DNA from: Sporosarcina jeotgali
Lineage (GTDB): Bacteria > Bacillota > Bacilli > Bacillales_A > Planococcaceae
Direction: 5' to 3'
Length of the DNA: 64,000 nucleotides
NCBI RefSeq assembly: GCF_033304595.1
Contig: NZ_CP116341.1
Location: 725,001 to 789,000 of the forward strand
This document shows, in pieces, positions 1 to 9,001 of the stretch. How positions within the stretch are numbered: position 1 is the first letter of the stretch; each line of letters begins with the position of its first letter. Position numbers and translations under genes: made by a program. The notes under the pieces were generated by a model that saw only the letters and a program-made list of their open reading frames with translations, had not been told where the DNA came from and ran no database searches.

Positions 1-54
1 GCAAAAGTTGGAAAAATAGAAGCTTATGAAAGAGGAGATCGGGGAATAGAGTGA
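1..54 (+). CDS. C-terminal end of an upstream gene (partial)
   Basis: Frame 1 is open from the window edge to a TGA at 52-54 and would encode 17 residues ending in ERGDRGIE. The other two plus frames stop within 30 bases. A promoter follows directly, which fits the end of a transcription unit. The fragment is too short to name; nagA would be a natural neighbour of nagB, but nothing here proves it. Confidence 0.3.
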   Translation, partial: AKVGKIEAYERGDRGIE

Positions 55-68
55 GGAAAGGGCTCCTG

Positions 69-97
69 TTGACCGTAACAGTGGCACGCTTTACAAT
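69..97 (+). promoter_or_regulatory. Sigma-A promoter of nagB
   Basis: A -35 box TTGACC (69-74) and a -10 box TACAAT (92-97) are separated by exactly 17 bases. Transcription would start near 104, about 30 bases before the nagB ATG. nagB can therefore be transcribed on its own even if it also belongs to an upstream operon. Confidence 0.7.
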
Positions 98-133
98 TAA
101 TGAAGAACCCACATAGAAAGTTGGTATAAGTTT

Positions 134-835
134 ATGAAAAACATTCAAACGATTGTTGTTGAAAGTAAAGAACAAGGTGCGGAAAAGATCGTTGAACTCG
201 TACGTGAAGAACTAGAAGCAGGCAGCTTAAACGTTCTAGGACTTGCAACAGGAAGTACAATGGAGCCTGTCTATGAAAAAATGGTGGCATCTGATCTTGA
301 TTTTACAAGTGTAACTGCGTTCAATCTTGACGAATATGTTGGGATCCCCGCAACACACAAAAACAGCTATGCGTATTACATGAACCATCTTTTATTCAAC
401 GAAAAGCCATTTAAAGAGACGCATATCGAAAACGGCATGGCAGAAAATTTAGAAGAAGAATGTGTTCGTTATGAGACGCTGTTGAAAGAAAATCCGTTGG
501 ATATCCAGTTGCTTGGAATCGGTGAGAATGGACATATCGCGTTTAACGAACCGGGTACATCACCAGAATCTGTTACGCACGTTGTCGAACTGACAGAGTC
601 AACAATTGCGGTGAACAGCCAATACTTCACAGAAGATGAAACGATGCCTGTCACTGCGTTAACAATGGGAATTTCATCAATCATGCAAGCGAAAAAACTT
701 ATCGTTGCAGCATTCGGCGAGAAAAAACGTGCAGCACTTGAAAAACTGTTCGCGGGCGAAGTGTCAACGGAATGGCCAGTGACCTATTTGCTGGATCACC
801 CGAATGTAGTCGTCATTACTGATTTGAAGTTGTAA
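134..835 (+). CDS. nagB: Glucosamine-6-phosphate deaminase NagB
   Basis: NagB converts glucosamine-6-phosphate to fructose-6-phosphate and ammonia in the cytoplasm, the step that feeds amino sugars into glycolysis. The 233-residue protein has the usual length of the short Gram-positive form. It shows the substrate loop LATGSTMEPVY near residue 38, the family segment FNLDEYVGI near residue 63, and GIGENGHIAFNEPG near residue 128, which carries the catalytic Asp/His/Glu region. The ATG at 134 has only a weak ribosome binding site (AGAAAG). A promoter lies just upstream and a terminator just downstream, so it appears to be a single-gene unit here. Confidence 0.95.
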   Translation: MKNIQTIVVESKEQGAEKIVELVREELEAGSLNVLGLATGSTMEPVYEKMVASDLDFTSVTAFNLDEYVGIPATHKNSYAYYMNHLLFNEKPFKETHIENGMAENLEEECVRYETLLKENPLDIQLLGIGENGHIAFNEPGTSPESVTHVVELTESTIAVNSQYFTEDETMPVTALTMGISSIMQAKKLIVAAFGEKKRAALEKLFAGEVSTEWPVTYLLDHPNVVVITDLKL

Positions 836-853
836 TAGAAGAAGATTTAGGGA

Positions 854-880
854 AGGCTGTCCAAAAGGGCAGTCTTTTTT
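854..880 (+). terminator. Rho-independent terminator after nagB
   Basis: GGCTGTCC and GGGCAGTC form a hairpin around an AAAA loop and are followed by a run of six T. Confidence 0.85.
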
Positions 881-889
881 GTTGGGGAG

Positions 890-1056
890 TAATTTTGCAA
901 TTGGAGGATGGAAGTTGTCCATCACTGGGAATGGTTTCTCCGACATATAGGGGTATTTCTTCATCACATAATGCTATTTCTCTGTCTCGGAACAAAAATT
1001 CTCCGACACGCCGACGAATTTCTCGAACACAGGACACAATTCCAATTCGTTAACGA
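890..1056. repeat. Degenerate 21-bp tandem repeat (family B), copy 1
   Basis: About six units with a 21-base period, each built on a TTTCTCC(G/A)ACAC-like core, lie between the nagB terminator and the slaP terminator. The array ends in GACACAATTCCAATTCGTTA, closely matching the ends of the two arrays near 17.1-17.5 kb. It has no credible gene: the minus-strand reading frames across it are products of the repeat and lack ribosome binding sites. Confidence 0.7.
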
Positions 1057-1079
1057 TACGCAAGGGACTCTATGAATAC

Positions 1080-1114
1080 AAAAATCCCCCGTACAACCTC
1101 AATTGTACGGGGGA
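1080..1114 (-). terminator. Terminator of the secA2-slaP operon
   Basis: Read on the minus strand, CCCCCGTACAAT pairs with TTGTACGGGGG around a short loop and is followed by TTTTT. It lies 12 bases past the slaP stop codon. Confidence 0.85.
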
Positions 1115-1125
1115 GAATCGATAAA

Positions 1126-2028
1126 TTATGCATTTTGCTGAGGAACACGGATGGTCCAGCGAGAGAAATCCGGTTCTTCTTTAGAAACCATTTCAATTGG
1201 ATAAACAAAAGTCCATGGCTTCGTTGTATTTGCACTGACAGGAAGTGAACCGATATCGAACGAACCGCTCGCAACCACTTCACCTGTTGCGTCGATCAAT
1301 TCAAGCGGCAGCTTCTCGATATTAATTTGCTTGGAGTGACCGTTGCGGATGAAGACGGATGCAGCAATGCTTCCATCTTCTTGCTTTCCAACTTGGAATC
1401 CAGCGATGTTAACTTCACGCGGTTTCAACTTTGGCAGGTTCCCGACAACTTCTTCAAGTGCTGCTTTTTGCTCAGCTGGAAGGCTTGTCTCCCAAGACTC
1501 TTCTAGTTCTAGCTTGTGAGGCACCATAGACTGAACGTTGAACGCAAGTTTCCAGTTTTCTTTAGGCGGCTCTTCGACGAAGAGATTGTCTTTAGTGAAA
1601 ACGAATACCCAAGGACGTGCGCTGCGCGGAGCGATTTCCCCGAGCTCACTCAAATCGAATTGTTGAGATCCAAGAGTCTTTCCGTCTTCGTCCATTAGCA
1701 TTAATTCCACTTCACCAACAGTAATCGTTTGGTCTAATGATGAACGGAAAAATGCTTTGACCAAAAATTCACCTGTTGCCGGTTCAACGTCAATATCGAT
1801 TCCCGACAATGAAATTTGGTTTGGTTTCAGTGTTTCTAGTTCGTTTGCAAGAAAACGGAATACGTATTCCTGTTCTTGAGGCAATTCCCATGAAGGGTGA
1901 AGGGATAGCGCTGTTTCGATATCCTCGTCTCCAGCGGGGCCGCCTGTACCGGCCATTAGTTCTTCAGAACCGATTGTGCTGTCGCTGCCTGTTTTCTCGG
2001 TCTTTTTAAATAATGAAAGAAATTTCAT
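1126..2028 (-). CDS. slaP: Accessory Sec system S-layer assembly protein SlaP
   Basis: SlaP works with SecA2 in export and assembly of S-layer proteins in S-layer-forming Bacillaceae such as B. anthracis. The 300-residue protein has a basic N-terminus (LSLFKKTEKTGSD) and two related halves. Each half holds an Ile-rich segment (ISLSGIDIDVEP near residue 100, VNIAGFQVGKQ near residue 207) and a PWxFV motif (RPWVFVFTKDN, KPWTFVYPIEM). No signal peptide or membrane segment is visible, so it is probably cytoplasmic. Its ATG overlaps the secA2 stop codon by four bases, indicating translational coupling. Assignment rests on recognising the family and on the secA2 neighbour. Confidence 0.85.
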   Translation of the reverse strand: MKFLSLFKKTEKTGSDSTIGSEELMAGTGGPAGDEDIETALSLHPSWELPQEQEYVFRFLANELETLKPNQISLSGIDIDVEPATGEFLVKAFFRSSLDQTITVGEVELMLMDEDGKTLGSQQFDLSELGEIAPRSARPWVFVFTKDNLFVEEPPKENWKLAFNVQSMVPHKLELEESWETSLPAEQKAALEEVVGNLPKLKPREVNIAGFQVGKQEDGSIAASVFIRNGHSKQINIEKLPLELIDATGEVVASGSFDIGSLPVSANTTKPWTFVYPIEMVSKEEPDFSRWTIRVPQQNA

Positions 2029-4403
2029 GAGTTAACCTCCTCTGATTGTTGTTCTTGCTGTTCTGTTAGGATTTTCATGAACTGAATGACTTCAGATGCA
2101 ATATCCCTGCGCAGTTTTTGATAATGTTTGCCGAAGAGTTCCAATCCTTCGCGCTGATAAATTCGCATTGGATCTTCTTGCCCGTAAGAGCGGAGTCCAA
2201 TTCCTTCTTTCAACCGTGTCATCACTTCTAGATGCTTCACCCACATTGTATCGATATGGCTCAGCATAACTTGTGGAATAAGCTGGTTCACTTGCTCATT
2301 ATCCTCAAATGATTGGATGTATGCAACCAATTCGTCAAGTGGCTCCGTATAGAACTTCACGATTTGCATTGGCTTTTCAAATGTTCGCGGCAGTTCTAGC
2401 GGATTACGAAGCAGCGAATTCATCGTTCGTTCGATGCGCTCGAAATCCCACTGATCCGGAGTTTCTCCATCTGGACAGCTGTCGAAAACAACGAACTCTG
2501 TTGTTTCTTTTAACATCGTTTGCAAAAGTCCGTTTACATCATTGCGATCTAACACGTTGTCACGCAATCCGTACAAGACGTTTCGCTGATCATTAATGAC
2601 ATCATCCAGCTTTAAATTGTATTCACGCATTGAGTAATGAGCACCTTCAACAATACGCTGAGTCTGTTCTGTCAGCTCATTGACATCTTTGTTAAGGACT
2701 AAGCCCGTGTCATCAGTTTCGACTTTCTTTATAAATTTCTCAATATCATCTTTCGCAAAACGTTTGAACATATCGTCTTCCAGAGATAAGAAGAACCTGG
2801 ATTCACCTTTGTCTCCTTGACGACCTGAACGTCCTCGAAGCTGGTTATCGACCCGTCGGCTTTCGTGCTTTTCAGTTCCAAGCACAAACAATCCGCCAAG
2901 ATCTTCAACCCCGTCACCAAGGACAATATCAGTACCGCGGCCGGCCATGTTTGTAGCGACCGTAATATGTCCTTTTTGACCTGCGTTAGAGATTAAATCG
3001 ACTTCCTGCTCAACACTTTTCGCATTTAACAAGTTGTAATCAAGTTTATGTTCATCCAAATACTCGACAACTTTCTCGGATTGCAAGATTGAAGTAGTTC
3101 CGACCAGTACCGGCTGCCCGACTTTGTGGCGTTCAGCTACTTCTTTTGCCATTGCTTTGTACTTTTGGTCAATTGTTTTAAAGACAAAGTCTTCCTGGTC
3201 AATCCGCTGACGGGGACGGTTTGTAGGAATTTGAATGACTTGCATGTTGTAAACTTCCCGGAACTCTTTTTCCTGCGTTTTCGCAGTCCCTGTCATCCCG
3301 CAAAGCCGCGGATACATGCGGAAATAGTTTTGGATAGTAATCTGTGCCTGAGCTTTGTTTTCATCAGTGATTGGAAGCCCTTCTTTTGCTTCAATCGCTT
3401 GATGCAAGCCATCTGACAACGTTCGTCCATCCATGATCCGGCCTGTAAACATATCGACCAATTCAATCTTTTGGTCGCGGACGATATAGTCAACGTCCCG
3501 TTTGAAAATGACATAGGCACGAACTGCTTGAATCATATAATGGTAGAGAGTTTGGTGTTCAAGGTCATATAGGTTATCAACCCCAAATGCTTTCTCCACT
3601 TTCTCAATACCTGTTTCAGTTAACGATGTCGATTTGGTTTCGTCATCAAAGTCGAAATCCACACCTTGTTTGAAACGTTTTGCCAGCCGTGCTGCAATCA
3701 TATGAAGGTCCGCATCTGCCTGCATTTTACCTGCGACAATCAACGGCGTCTTCGCTTCGTCAATCAAAACACTGTCCACTTCGTCAATAATTGCGTAATG
3801 GTACGGTCGTTGAACCTTCTGGCTAATGTGCTGCGCCATATTGTCACGCAAGTAGTCAAAGCCGAACTCGGTACCGACTCCGTATGTGATATCAGCATCG
3901 TATGCTTCTTTCTTTTCAAGACCTTGCATCATCGGCACGTTCAATCCAACGCTCAAGCCGAGGAAACGATGAATTTGTCCCATCTGATCGAAGTCACGGC
4001 GAGCCAGATAGTCATTCACTGTAATGATATGAACGCCTTTACCTTCAAGGGCGCGTACATAAGAGGGAAGGGAAGCAACAAGCGTTTTACCTTCTCCTGT
4101 CGGCATTTCTGCAATGTTACCTTCTGTCAGCACCATGCCGCCGATTAACTGTACGTCAAAATGACGCATGTGAAGGACGCGTTTTGAAGCCTCGCGCACA
4201 ACCGCAAATGCTTCAGGTGTAATGGCTTGAACCGTTTCACCATTCGTGAGACGTTCTTTGAATTCAACTGTTTTTTCAGCAAGCTGTTCGTCTGTTAAGT
4301 CGACATAATTGGCTTCTAATTTATTTATACGATCAACGATTTTTCGATATTTCTTAAGCTGTCGATCACTGGTTTGGTTTGATCGTTTAAAAATGGATAG
4401 CAT
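2025..4403 (-). CDS. secA2: Accessory preprotein translocase ATPase SecA2
   Basis: SecA2 is a motor ATPase of the accessory Sec pathway that exports a subset of surface proteins. The 792-residue protein keeps the SecA core: Walker A MPTGEGKTLVA (about residue 101), DEAD-type IIDEVDSVLIDEA (about 205), the helicase segment TNMAGRGTDIVLGDGV (about 492), RQGDKGESRFFLS and the helical scaffold with SHIDTMWVKHLEVM. It is shorter than housekeeping SecA and ends without the Cys-rich zinc-binding tail, as accessory SecA2 proteins usually do. AAAGGAG stands upstream of the ATG at 4403. It is the first gene of a secA2-slaP operon; the SLH protein at 51.3 kb is the kind of cargo expected. Confidence 0.92.
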   Translation of the reverse strand: MLSIFKRSNQTSDRQLKKYRKIVDRINKLEANYVDLTDEQLAEKTVEFKERLTNGETVQAITPEAFAVVREASKRVLHMRHFDVQLIGGMVLTEGNIAEMPTGEGKTLVASLPSYVRALEGKGVHIITVNDYLARRDFDQMGQIHRFLGLSVGLNVPMMQGLEKKEAYDADITYGVGTEFGFDYLRDNMAQHISQKVQRPYHYAIIDEVDSVLIDEAKTPLIVAGKMQADADLHMIAARLAKRFKQGVDFDFDDETKSTSLTETGIEKVEKAFGVDNLYDLEHQTLYHYMIQAVRAYVIFKRDVDYIVRDQKIELVDMFTGRIMDGRTLSDGLHQAIEAKEGLPITDENKAQAQITIQNYFRMYPRLCGMTGTAKTQEKEFREVYNMQVIQIPTNRPRQRIDQEDFVFKTIDQKYKAMAKEVAERHKVGQPVLVGTTSILQSEKVVEYLDEHKLDYNLLNAKSVEQEVDLISNAGQKGHITVATNMAGRGTDIVLGDGVEDLGGLFVLGTEKHESRRVDNQLRGRSGRQGDKGESRFFLSLEDDMFKRFAKDDIEKFIKKVETDDTGLVLNKDVNELTEQTQRIVEGAHYSMREYNLKLDDVINDQRNVLYGLRDNVLDRNDVNGLLQTMLKETTEFVVFDSCPDGETPDQWDFERIERTMNSLLRNPLELPRTFEKPMQIVKFYTEPLDELVAYIQSFEDNEQVNQLIPQVMLSHIDTMWVKHLEVMTRLKEGIGLRSYGQEDPMRIYQREGLELFGKHYQKLRRDIASEVIQFMKILTEQQEQQSEEVNS

Positions 4404-4600
4404 ATAGTTAACGCTCCTTTATATTGTCCATTCAACGGACACGACTCTATTTTATCAAACAAGAGCGGAAAAGACTAGAACCGCGTGAAAGAACGTGATG
4501 GATAATAGGAGTAAGCCATGCAAATAAAGGGTATGGATAACTAATTCGTATGTGATTTCATAGAAAAATTGATTCACAGAGTGCTTTCTTTCAATGGGCA

Positions 4601-4609
4601 TGTTATAAT
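4601..4609 (+). promoter_or_regulatory. Extended -10 promoter element of tagO
   Basis: TGTTATAAT is a perfect extended -10 element (TGn plus TATAAT). No good -35 box stands 17 bases upstream, which is normal for extended -10 promoters. The tagO start codon is 45 bases downstream. Confidence 0.55.
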
Positions 4610-4653
4610 ACGGTAGGCTTTAACTAAAATTGAGTACTACAGGGAGGAAGGAC

Positions 4654-5697
4654 ATGTTATTCCTTGCAATGGCAGCTGCGTTTGTCGGTGCCATCATACT
4701 AACTCCACTTGTCATAAAATTTGCGTTCCGTATCGGGGCGGTTGATAAACCAAATTACCGCAAAGTTCATGCTGCGGTCATGCCGCGTATTGGAGGCCTT
4801 GCGATATTTGGAGCGTTTTTAATTGGATATGCCATATTGTTGCCTAAAGATGAACACGCTGCCGGTATTTTAATCGGTGCGGTGATCATTATCGCAATTG
4901 GATTCTTCGATGATATGCTGGAAATTACAGCGAAAGCAAAAGCATTAGGACAGTTAGTTGCCGCTATCGTGGTGATGACTGTCGGACATTTGCAAATTGA
5001 TTTCATTAACTTGCCATTTCTTGGCCAAATCGATTTTGGATACTTAAGTATTCCTATTACGATCCTCTGGATTGTAGGTGTAACGAATGCCATTAACTTA
5101 ATTGACGGTCTTGACGGACTTGCTGCAGGTGTTTCGACAATTGCACTTATCTCCATTTCGGTCATGGCACTTATCATGGGGAATACATTCGTACTTGTTA
5201 CTGCTGCAATCTTAGCGGCAAGTTCACTTGGATTCTTATTGTTCAACTTCCACCCCGCTAAAATCTTTATGGGGGATACAGGGTCCCTGTTCCTAGGGTT
5301 CATGATCTCTGTGCTGGCGCTTCTCGGATTTAAGAACGTCGCAGTTGTGTCACTCGTCATTCCGATTATTATGCTGGGTGTGCCGATTTCTGATACATTC
5401 TTCGCGATTGTTCGACGGATTCGCATGAAGCAGTCGATTACAGCACCGGATAAGTCACACTTGCACCATTGCTTGCTGCGCGCCGGATTTTCACATCGGC
5501 AAACTGTACTTGTCATTTATGGGATTGCCATTCTTTTTGGAATCGCAGCCGTATTATTCTCACAAGCGACTGTATGGGGAGCGATCCTGTTACTCTTCGT
5601 CATCTTGCTCGCGATTGAATTGTTTGTGGAAATTATCGGTCTCGCCGGTACAAATTACCGCCCAATCTTGAACTTAGTCCGCATGATCGGAAAATAA
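4654..5697 (+). CDS. tagO: Undecaprenyl-phosphate GlcNAc-1-phosphate transferase TagO
   Basis: TagO moves GlcNAc-1-phosphate from UDP-GlcNAc to undecaprenyl phosphate, the first membrane step of wall teichoic acid and related polymer synthesis. The 347-residue protein is a polytopic membrane enzyme of the MraY/WecA family. It shows RKVHAAVMPRIGGLAIF, the Asp-rich GFFDDMLEI, the loop NAINLIDGLDGLAAG, the motif FMGDTGSLFLGF and the late loop DKSHLHHCLL. The ATG at 4654 follows GGGAGG at a normal distance; an upstream in-frame TTG has no ribosome binding site. It is divergent from secA2 and is followed by its own terminator. Confidence 0.93.
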   Translation: MLFLAMAAAFVGAIILTPLVIKFAFRIGAVDKPNYRKVHAAVMPRIGGLAIFGAFLIGYAILLPKDEHAAGILIGAVIIIAIGFFDDMLEITAKAKALGQLVAAIVVMTVGHLQIDFINLPFLGQIDFGYLSIPITILWIVGVTNAINLIDGLDGLAAGVSTIALISISVMALIMGNTFVLVTAAILAASSLGFLLFNFHPAKIFMGDTGSLFLGFMISVLALLGFKNVAVVSLVIPIIMLGVPISDTFFAIVRRIRMKQSITAPDKSHLHHCLLRAGFSHRQTVLVIYGIAILFGIAAVLFSQATVWGAILLLFVILLAIELFVEIIGLAGTNYRPILNLVRMIGK

Positions 5698-5702
5698 TTG
5701 TA

Positions 5703-5743
5703 AAAGGCTGTCCCAGGGATGATACCTGGGACAGCCTTTTTTG
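5703..5743 (+). terminator. Strong terminator after tagO
   Basis: AAGGCTGTCCCAGG and CCTGGGACAGCCTT form a 14-base-pair stem followed by a T run. Confidence 0.92.
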
Positions 5744-5756
5744 ACGAAAACAAAAA

Positions 5757-5789
5757 ACACGAAAGGAATCAATTCCTTTCGCGTTTCCT
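5757..5789 (-). terminator. Terminator after the LCP gene
   Basis: CGAAAGGAA and TTCCTTTCG pair around a short loop. Read on the minus strand the hairpin is followed by GTGTTTTTTG. It faces the tagO terminator between the two convergent genes. Confidence 0.8.
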
Positions 5790-5799
5790 TTATCGTATG

Positions 5800-6879
5800 T
5801 TAATTGGCGTCTGAACCTTCAGTTGGCGAAATAACGACACGCTTCGTACTTCCTGCATAGTTGGATAAAGCTTCATCATCCAAGTCAGGTGCTAATGAAG
5901 AAATCAAACCTAAGTGAGACTGCAGAATCAGCTTCTTCTGCTGAAGGTCCTCATCATTCAGCTTCCAATAGTAGACCCCGGTTGACCAATCGTCATCCCC
6001 CTCAAGAGTCAACGTATCGACGGATGGGATTCCGCCTTTTGCATACTCTAGGAACGACAGCATCTCTTTGTATTGCATATCGGTTTTAATGTTATCTCCA
6101 AGTGCGTCAATCACATCACCGAATTTTGTAATGGCAGCTGGTGATTTCGCCTGGTCCATCATCGCTTGAATAATCATTTGCTGGCGTTTGCCGCGCTCAA
6201 TATCGTTATCGAGCTTTCGGGTTCTGGCAAGAGCAAGTGCATGACGTCCATCTAATACTTGAAGACCTGGCATTAAGTGGATTGTGCCTGCATCTGTCTC
6301 ATCTTTTTCGATTCGTTCATAAGGAACTTCAACTTCGACTCCGCCCAGTGCATCTACTACATCGATGAATGCGTTGAAATTCGTTTTCAAATAGTAGTCA
6401 ATTGGAATGTCCAGCATCTCTTCCACTGTTTCAATCGTTGCTTTTGTTCCGCCATATGCATTGGCGTGCGTAATTTTATCTTTATAATCGACTTCCGGAA
6501 TGTACACGTAAGAATCACGAGGGATACTGAGCAGTTTGACCGTTTTCTGTTTCGGATTCAACGTAGCCACGAGCAATGCATCTGCGCGGCTGTTGCTGTC
6601 CCCCTGTTGTCGGTCATCACTGTCATCTACACCGATTAATAACACCGAAACATTGTCCTTCGCAGGTTGGATTTTGTCTTCTTTTACATCAGATCGGGGA
6701 GTTCGGTCTTTAATGGGTTCGTATGCTCTATCGGCAGCGAGCTCCGCTTTTTTATGAAGTGTGACTCCGTAGGCTGCTACTGTTAAAAAAGCCGCAATCG
6801 TCAAAACGAGTCCTATCTTCAAAACCAGTCTCGCTTTTGAAGACTTTTTCTTGGCTTTTTTATATTCTTTTCGTTTCAT
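5800..6879 (-). CDS. tagU: LytR-CpsA-Psr family polyisoprenyl-teichoic acid transferase
   Basis: LCP proteins transfer teichoic acid or another anionic polymer from its lipid carrier to peptidoglycan outside the membrane. The 359-residue protein has a Lys-rich cytoplasmic start, one membrane segment at about residues 20-42 and an extracellular LCP domain. Diagnostic motifs are SRADALLVATLN (about 91), LLSIPRDSYVYIP with the catalytic-site Arg (about 117), DKITHANAYGG and GRHALALARTRKLDNDIERG with Arg residues for the lipid pyrophosphate. GGAGG precedes the ATG. The nearby tagO supports a teichoic acid role; the symbol is by analogy with B. subtilis TagU, whose locus is also next to yvyE. Confidence 0.88.
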   Translation of the reverse strand: MKRKEYKKAKKKSSKARLVLKIGLVLTIAAFLTVAAYGVTLHKKAELAADRAYEPIKDRTPRSDVKEDKIQPAKDNVSVLLIGVDDSDDRQQGDSNSRADALLVATLNPKQKTVKLLSIPRDSYVYIPEVDYKDKITHANAYGGTKATIETVEEMLDIPIDYYLKTNFNAFIDVVDALGGVEVEVPYERIEKDETDAGTIHLMPGLQVLDGRHALALARTRKLDNDIERGKRQQMIIQAMMDQAKSPAAITKFGDVIDALGDNIKTDMQYKEMLSFLEYAKGGIPSVDTLTLEGDDDWSTGVYYWKLNDEDLQQKKLILQSHLGLISSLAPDLDDEALSNYAGSTKRVVISPTEGSDAN

Positions 6880-7044
6880 ATTCTATCTAGCCTCCGTTAA
6901 TCCGTCTCTAATGTCGAACTCCATCGTCGTGGAGTGAATGCTGTCAAATGATAGCAACGGCTATATCTGTCGAATGACCTGGTGACTTGCACAATTTTGC
7001 AATTATCAACAGTATACTATCTTTACAGAAGCGCGTACACCTTT

Positions 7045-7677
7045 TCAGACAGAAAACTCCAAGAACTTCTGTTCACCCTCAGTGACAGTCCCCTGGCCAT
7101 TTGTTAAATCAGCAACCCATGTATGGAACGATTCGACTTCCGAAATCGGGACCAATATAAATAACGATACGTGTTCACCGTACTCGATATGCTCAAGAGG
7201 CCATGCGGATTGCCGTACTTCATTTTCCACTTTTCCAAGCGCTGTATAGTCGACTGTCACGCACATTGTGCTGTGAAGTCTTCGTTCTACGGTTCCGGCT
7301 GCTGCAACTCCTTCTGAAGTTGAACGTCCATATGCACGTATGAGGCCGCCGCCTCCGAGCTTAATCCCGCCGAAATAACGAGTGACTACAACAGTAGTAT
7401 CTTTCAAACCTTGCTTTTTCAGTACTTCCAGCATTGGAAAACCAGCTGTACCTGAAGGCTCCCCATCATCATTCGCTTTTTGGATTGAATCGTGTTCTCC
7501 TATTAAATATGCAGAGCAATTATGGTTGGCTGCTGGATGCGCTGATTTTATTTCCCGGATGAAGTCTAAGGCTTCTTGTTCAGTTTCTGTTCGTTTTACG
7601 GATGTGATAAACCGGGATTTATTAATGACGATTTCTGATTCACTTTGTAATTTTACGGTCTTATAGTCCATTCTCAT
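7045..7677 (-). CDS. yvyE: YigZ/YvyE family protein (IMPACT-like)
   Basis: A 210-residue cytoplasmic protein of the YigZ (UPF0029/IMPACT N-terminal) family. The signature GEPSGTAGFPMLEVL lies near residue 76 and RYFGGIKLGGGGLIRAYG near residue 101; the C-terminal part fits the DUF1949 EF-G domain V-like fold. The biochemical role is not settled, although a link to ribosome or translation regulation is suggested by the eukaryotic IMPACT family. AAGGAG lies at a good distance from the ATG at 7677. Its place beside degSU matches the B. subtilis yvyE-degS-degU order, though here it is divergent. Confidence 0.88.
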   Translation of the reverse strand: MRMDYKTVKLQSESEIVINKSRFITSVKRTETEQEALDFIREIKSAHPAANHNCSAYLIGEHDSIQKANDDGEPSGTAGFPMLEVLKKQGLKDTTVVVTRYFGGIKLGGGGLIRAYGRSTSEGVAAAGTVERRLHSTMCVTVDYTALGKVENEVRQSAWPLEHIEYGEHVSLFILVPISEVESFHTWVADLTNGQGTVTEGEQKFLEFSV

Positions 7678-7823
7678 TGCAAGCTCTCCTTAATCTGTAA
7701 TACAATTTTAATATGTTATGGGCATTAAGATGCTATACTAAATAAAGTGTATAGGGAATCCAATGTAATCGCAACAGCCTATGGATTCCGTAATGAGATT
7801 TTAGCTTGGTGGGAGTGTGAACA

Positions 7824-8981
7824 ATGGATAAGGCGGCAATTGATATTCAAAAGCTTGAAGGGATCTTCGATAGCATGGTGAATGTAATGGATCAGTCTAA
7901 GAATGACATCTTCATGATCAGTGAGCAAAGCCGTCGAAGTTTTGAATCCATGCAACGTGAGCTCATTCTTGTGAAAGAAGATATTTCCCGGGTAATAACC
8001 GAAGGAGATCATCTTGAAGAAATGACACGTCATTCACGCAGAAGACTTGCTGATGTCTCGAAGAATTTTGTGAATTATTCGGAGCAAGAAGTGCGGAAAG
8101 CGTATGAAGTTGCAAATGACCTTCTTGTTAGACTGTCTGTGAACAGGATGGAAGAAAAGCAACTGCGTATTCAACGCGATGACTTGGACCGGCGTCTGGC
8201 GGAACTGCTGGAGACGATTGAACGAGCGGATCAGCTTGTAAATCAAGTATCCACTGTGGTCACTTACTTAACTTCAGATTTGAAGGATGTAGGCGAAGCG
8301 CTTGAAACGGCCAGACATAAGCAGGACTTTGCGATTCGGATCATTCAAGCACAAGAAGAAGAACGCAAACGAGTCTCAAGAGAAATTCACGACGGACCTG
8401 CTCAAATGATGGCCAGCGTCCTCATTCGGTCCGGACTCATTGAAAAAGTGTATGAACAAAAAGGTCCGAAGCAAGCACTTGCTGAGTTTCAGGACTTAAA
8501 AGAAATGGTACGCAGTTCATTATATGAAGTACGCCGAATTATTTATGATCTTCGCCCAATGGCGATTGACGATCTCGGTGTGGTGCCGACTTTGAAAAAA
8601 TACTTATCCACTCTTATGGAGTATGAACCCGATGTCCGTATACACTTTCAGAGCATCGGAGAAGACCGCCGATTCGAGTCTAGTTTTGAAATTGCGGTGT
8701 TTCGCTTAGTTCAAGAATCTGTTAATAATGCCATTAAGCATGGAAGCAGTCGTGACGTATGGGTGAAAGTTGAATGGCTGCGTGAAACAATGAATGCAAT
8801 TGTAAAAGATAACGGATCAGGATTCGATCAAAATGAAGTAAAAGAAAAATCATTTGGGATTATTGGGATGAAAGAGCGCATCGACTTGTTGAAAGGCGAT
8901 TTTAAAATCACTTCAGAAGTTGGTAAAGGGACAAGCGTGTTCTTTAAAATCCCATTTAATCCCGATAGTATGGGCAAATAG
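7824..8981 (+). CDS. degS: Sensor histidine kinase DegS
   Basis: DegS is the soluble kinase/phosphatase that sets the phosphorylation state of DegU. The 385-residue protein has no membrane segment. It has a long N-terminal sensor region rich in coiled coil (about 1-175), a HisKA_3 dimerisation domain with the phosphoacceptor in [12 protein letters not shown] (about 190), and a C-terminal ATPase domain with [12 protein letters not shown] (N box), DNGSGFD and [10 protein letters not shown]. It is followed after 20 bases by degU, the usual operon. The upstream region holds an extended -10-like TGCTATACT near 7731. Confidence 0.93.
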   Translation: MDKAAIDIQKLEGIFDSMVNVMDQSKNDIFMISEQSRRSFESMQRELILVKEDISRVITEGDHLEEMTRHSRRRLADVSKNFVNYSEQEVRKAYEVANDLLVRLSVNRMEEKQLRIQRDDLDRRLAELLETIERADQLVNQVSTVVTYLTSDLKDVGEALETARHKQDFAIRIIQAQEEERKRVSREIHDGPAQMMASVLIRSGLIEKVYEQKGPKQALAEFQDLKEMVRSSLYEVRRIIYDLRPMAIDDLGVVPTLKKYLSTLMEYEPDVRIHFQSIGEDRRFESSFEIAVFRLVQESVNNAIKHGSSRDVWVKVEWLRETMNAIVKDNGSGFDQNEVKEKSFGIIGMKERIDLLKGDFKITSEVGKGTSVFFKIPFNPDSMGK

Positions 8982-9001
8982 ATGCTTTGGAGGGAACGAA
9001 C

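Noticed and set aside
764..1037. Two minus-strand frames downstream of nagB
   Set aside because: They overlap the nagB end, its terminator and the family B repeat.
4767..5516. 249-codon frame antisense to tagO
   Set aside because: It is a shadow of the tagO coding frame with no ribosome binding site; composition follows the codon pattern of tagO.
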